From Lachnospiraceae bacterium (lineage in GTDB: Bacteria; Bacillota_A; Clostridia; Lachnospirales; Lachnospiraceae), in contig JAFSFU010000080.1 of the NCBI GenBank assembly GCA_017435025.1, positions 1-8,240 on the forward strand: DNA of 8,240 bases, written 5' to 3'. Positions 6,551 through 8,240 of the stretch are shown piece by piece. A program made the translations under genes and the position numbers. A model generated the notes under the pieces. The model was not told the origin of the DNA. It did not search any database and saw only the letters and a program-made list of their open reading frames with translations. Position 1 is the stretch's first letter. Each line of letters starts with the position of its first letter.

Positions 6551-7354
6551 ATGGTATTTCCAATGAATTTGGGTCTGCTGTTTGCAGCTGCCCTGCTGAT
6601 CAGCTCGATCGGCTTCAAGAATTATGTATGGTTCATTTCCCTGGGTTATGGCTTCTCCATCGCAGGAGAAGGTCTTCTCATGATGCTTTTATACGGTCAG
6701 GAACTGACTCTGGGTACTGCCATCTGCTGCATTTTATTCATCATTTACGGCTGCCGCCTCGGTGGATATCTTGCTTACCGTGAATTCACAAGCAACTCTT
6801 ACAAGAAAAACATGACCGGCGAGATCAAAGACGGTAAATTTATTCCCTTGGGCGTAAAAATCGCAATCTGGGTGACATGTGCGCTTCTCTATGTAACTCA
6901 GGTTTCCGCAGTGTTCTATCGTCTCCACAATGCAAGCAGCTCAGGCGCCTGGACTTATATCGGCGCTGTGATCATGGTAATCGGTCTTGTTTTGGAATCC
7001 GCAGCTGACCTTCAGAAAAACGCAGCGAAGAAACTAAATCCGCGACGCTTCGTTGATACCGGCCTTTATCGCCTGGTTCGCTGTCCGAATTACCTTGGTG
7101 AGATGATCTTCTGGACCGGTGTTCTTCTTTCCGGCATCGGCGCTGTCTCCGGCATCGGACAGTGGTCAGTAGTTCTCATCGGTTATGTCGGCATCATCTT
7201 CGTCATGTTCAGCGGTGCGAGACGCCTCGAGATCCGCCAGAATAAAAATTACGGAAACGATCCGGAATATCAGAAATATGTGAAGACCGTTCCAATCCTC
7301 ATTCCGTTTATTCCGCTGTACAGCGTAGAGAAACACAAGTGGCTGGTAGCGTAA
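6551..7354 (+). CDS. DUF1295 / steroid 5-alpha-reductase-like integral membrane protein
   Basis: This 267-residue polytopic membrane protein has several long hydrophobic segments and the conserved C-terminal block of the DUF1295 family (3-oxo-5-alpha-steroid 4-dehydrogenase / isoprenylcysteine methyltransferase-like superfamily). That block reads RRFVDTGLYRLVRCPNYLGE, ending at residue 184 and followed by FWTGVLL. Family members are presumed or shown to act on lipid-like substrates with NADPH or S-adenosylmethionine; which applies here cannot be read from sequence. The usual RHPNY motif is RCPNY here, with Cys178 in place of the common histidine. The start at 6551 is chosen because AAAGGAG (6537-6543) is 7 bases upstream. 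An ATG at 6545 is too close to that site, and the longer frame from 6452 overlaps the promoter. The gene stands alone, divergent from the lipoprotein gene, and ends at the shared terminator at 7390-7430. Confidence 0.88.
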   Translation: MVFPMNLGLLFAAALLISSIGFKNYVWFISLGYGFSIAGEGLLMMLLYGQELTLGTAICCILFIIYGCRLGGYLAYREFTSNSYKKNMTGEIKDGKFIPLGVKIAIWVTCALLYVTQVSAVFYRLHNASSSGAWTYIGAVIMVIGLVLESAADLQKNAAKKLNPRRFVDTGLYRLVRCPNYLGEMIFWTGVLLSGIGAVSGIGQWSVVLIGYVGIIFVMFSGARRLEIRQNKNYGNDPEYQKYVKTVPILIPFIPLYSVEKHKWLVA

Positions 7355-7383
7355 AACTCTTTCCCACTTGATACATACACAGA

Positions 7384-7435
7384 AAAAACAAGAACCTATC
7401 TTGGCGATTCCAATCCCAAGGCGGGTTCTTTTTTT
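7384..7435. terminator. Bidirectional intrinsic terminator between convergent genes
   Basis: AAGAACC (7390-7396) pairs with GGTTCTT (7424-7430). After a three-base internal loop on each side, CTTGG (7400-7404) pairs with CCAAG (7416-7420). On the plus strand the stem runs into seven T residues (7429-7435). On the minus strand it is followed by GTTTTTTC. It can therefore stop transcription of the DUF1295 gene (stop codon at 7352-7354) and of the thioesterase gene (stop codon at 7437-7439). Confidence 0.93.
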
Positions 7436-7436
7436 A

Positions 7437-7856
7437 CTACTCTTCCTTTTTCACTAACCCTTGCAGCACCACATGCGTCTCCGGAAGCGCTTTTTTCAGC
7501 GATACAATCCTTCCGTCTTTACTCAAAAAGCAGTGGCTGGTCTCTCCGGTTGCATTGAGAACACCTGTCTCTTTATTTCGAATTTCGTACGTCACTGTAT
7601 ATTTCACTCCATTGTAAGAGCTGAGTACCGGTGTGATCGTTACTGTCTCACCATAGCGAGTCATCTGGCGATACTGGCAATTCACACTCAAAACCGGGCT
7701 GATAACCCCAGCCTCTTCCATCTTATCGTACGGGATGCCCATCGCTGAAAGATACGCCGTTCTCGCGGATTCAAACCAGCGAATATAATTAGAATGATGA
7801 ACAATCGCCATCTGGTCAGTTTCGTAATATTGTACAGTCCAATCGTATGAAAACAT
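7437..7856 (-). CDS. Hotdog-fold acyl-CoA thioesterase, 4-hydroxybenzoyl-CoA thioesterase / YbgC-like
   Basis: This 139-residue cytoplasmic protein is of normal length for single-domain hotdog thioesterases, which hydrolyse acyl-CoA to the free acid and CoA. The N-terminal motif YYETDQMAIVHHSNYIRWFE (10-29) followed by SAR matches the 4HBT/YbgC active-site signature. Asp14 is at the position of the catalytic aspartate, and the HxNYxxWFExAR helix follows. The rest has the alternating strands expected of the fold (CQYRQMTRYGETVTI, then KYTVTYEI). The start is ATG 7854-7856, with AGAGGA (7863-7868) upstream; GAGG is 7 bases from the start. A TTG at 7878-7880 gives a longer frame but would place the ribosome binding site inside the gene. 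The substrate, such as a short-chain or aromatic acyl-CoA, is not readable. It converges with the DUF1295 gene and shares its terminator. Confidence 0.9.
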   Translation of the reverse strand: MFSYDWTVQYYETDQMAIVHHSNYIRWFESARTAYLSAMGIPYDKMEEAGVISPVLSVNCQYRQMTRYGETVTITPVLSSYNGVKYTVTYEIRNKETGVLNATGETSHCFLSKDGRIVSLKKALPETHVVLQGLVKKEE

Positions 7857-7938
7857 GATACTTCCTCTTTCTTCATTCAATACAGTTTCCTGCTCATTTC
7901 AAACTTCTTAATAAATATAACACATTCCATTTTGATTT

Positions 7939-7968
7939 GAAAGTAAGAATCCACTGCGCTTTACTTTC
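7939..7968. repeat. Inverted repeat between the divergent thioesterase and His-rich genes
   Basis: The perfect 8-base arms GAAAGTAA (7939-7946) and TTACTTTC (7961-7968) flank a 14-base spacer. The repeat lies about 80 bases upstream of the thioesterase start and upstream of the His-rich gene promoter. It might be an operator or a weak hairpin. There is no evidence for either beyond the symmetry. Confidence 0.45.
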
Positions 7969-7988
7969 TTATTATTTATCAATGGGGG

Positions 7989-8017
7989 TTGTAATTTGTC
8001 GATTGAGGTATTATATT
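7989..8017 (+). promoter_or_regulatory. Probable sigma-A promoter of the His/Cys-rich gene
   Basis: TTGTAA (7989-7994) and TATATT (8012-8017) are 17 bases apart, matching the consensus at 4 of 6 and 5 of 6 positions. Transcription should begin near 8024, inside the inverted repeat at 8019-8044. A repressor bound there would block initiation. Confidence 0.65.
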
Positions 8018-8018
8018 A

Positions 8019-8044
8019 AACATATGAACAATTATTCATATGTT
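8019..8044. promoter_or_regulatory. Putative ArsR/SmtB-type metal-sensor operator (12-2-12 inverted repeat)
   Basis: The half-sites AACATATGAACA (8019-8030) and TATTCATATGTT (8033-8044) are separated by two bases and match as inverted repeats at 11 of 12 positions. The outer 10 bases of each arm are perfect complements. The core TGAACA-2-TATTCA is the arrangement known for operators of zinc/cadmium sensors such as SmtB, CzrA and ZiaR. It spans the predicted transcription start, the classic position for repression relieved by metal. Symmetry and position are seen directly; the regulator family is inferred from the match to remembered operators. Confidence 0.7.
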
Positions 8045-8068
8045 AATTTCAAAAATGGAGGAAATCCT

Positions 8069-8240
8069 ATGAGCGAACATAAAGAACATACACATGGCGA
8101 GGCATGCTCTTGTGGTTGTGGACATGAGCACCATCATGAACACCATCATCACCATGAACATCATCACCACCACGAGCATGGCGAATCCTGCTCCTGCGGT
8201 TGCGGACATGAGCACGGGCATGAGCATCATCATGCACACC
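8069..8240 (+). CDS. His/Cys-rich metal-binding protein or N-terminal region (partial, first 57 residues)
   Basis: The ATG at 8069-8071 follows GGAGG (8057-8061) at 7 bases. The frame is open to the right edge, so only 57 residues are visible. Of these, 25 are histidine and 6 are cysteine. The segment HGEACSCGCGHEH (9-21) recurs 28 residues later as HGESCSCGCGHEH (37-49), with two runs of five histidines (25-29 and 31-35) between. Such stretches bind Zn2+, Ni2+, Co2+ or Cd2+. Comparable His-rich N-termini occur on HypB, CobW/COG0523 GTPases, CDF and ZIP transporters, P-type ATPases, and metal-sensing CsoR or ArsR repressors in Clostridia. The ArsR/SmtB-like operator directly upstream favours an autoregulated sensor or a resistance or efflux gene. 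The real identity lies past the window edge. CAC and CAT codons are mixed, and the two repeats differ at several third codon positions, so this is not a recent duplication or simple triplet slippage. Confidence 0.8.
   Translation, partial: MSEHKEHTHGEACSCGCGHEHHHEHHHHHEHHHHHEHGESCSCGCGHEHGHEHHHAH

Noticed and set aside
7857..7880. TTG start for the thioesterase at 7880
   Set aside because: The ATG at 7856 has a well-spaced AGAGGA and begins at the family's usual N-terminus. The TTG has only a weak, distant site.
8036..8239. Minus-strand Met-rich open frame opposite the His-rich gene
   Set aside because: It is the complement of CAC/CAT/GAG-rich coding sequence. It has no ribosome binding site and overlaps the operator and start of the plus-strand gene.
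8100..8240. CAT/CAC-rich repeats as a CRISPR array or microsatellite
   Set aside because: The repeats stay in frame, mix synonymous codons, and encode a structured His/Cys pattern after a good ribosome binding site. There is no repeat-spacer regularity.

Overview
The window looks like chromosome from an anaerobic, Gram-positive gut-type Clostridia, most likely a Lachnospiraceae relative. This is inferred from moderate GC, strong GGAGG ribosome binding sites, near-consensus sigma-A promoters with 17-base spacers, lipobox signal peptides, and a biotin-dependent sodium-pump decarboxylase cluster of the type common in that family. No database search was run. I saw no rRNA or tRNA gene, insertion sequence or CRISPR array.

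Positions 1-3480, minus strand: one promoter (3452-3480) reads into a four-gene operon in the order carboxyltransferase (1957-3396), OadG-like lipoprotein (1154-1939), biotin carrier (732-1115) and OadB-type membrane decarboxylase (693 to beyond the left edge). Together these supply all parts of a biotin-dependent, Na+-translocating acyl-CoA or oxo-acid decarboxylase. A carboxyl group is moved from the substrate to biotin on the carrier, then released as CO2 by the membrane subunit while Na+ is exported. The substrate cannot be fixed from sequence, because the carboxyltransferase is divergent.

Positions 3525-6310, minus strand: a YitT-type membrane protein (3591-4475) ends at an intrinsic terminator. 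Its leader is unusual: a strong promoter, an 11-bp terminator-like hairpin, and a good ribosome binding site separated from the start codon by a second hairpin. Upstream is a 562-residue lipoprotein with a DUF3298-type region (4622-6310).

Positions 6311-7880: a 240-base divergent intergenic region carries a near-perfect promoter for a plus-strand DUF1295 / steroid-5-alpha-reductase-like membrane protein (6551-7354). This gene converges on a minus-strand hotdog-fold acyl-CoA thioesterase (7437-7856), and the two share a bidirectional terminator at 7390-7430.

Positions 7857-8240: a divergent intergenic region contains a promoter overlapping a 12-2-12 inverted repeat that closely resembles operators of the ArsR/SmtB metal-sensor family. 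Right behind it starts an extremely His- and Cys-rich reading frame, cut by the window edge. This metal-linked locus is the most interesting part of the window. It may be an autoregulated metal sensor, exporter or metal-storage protein, and the missing downstream sequence would decide.
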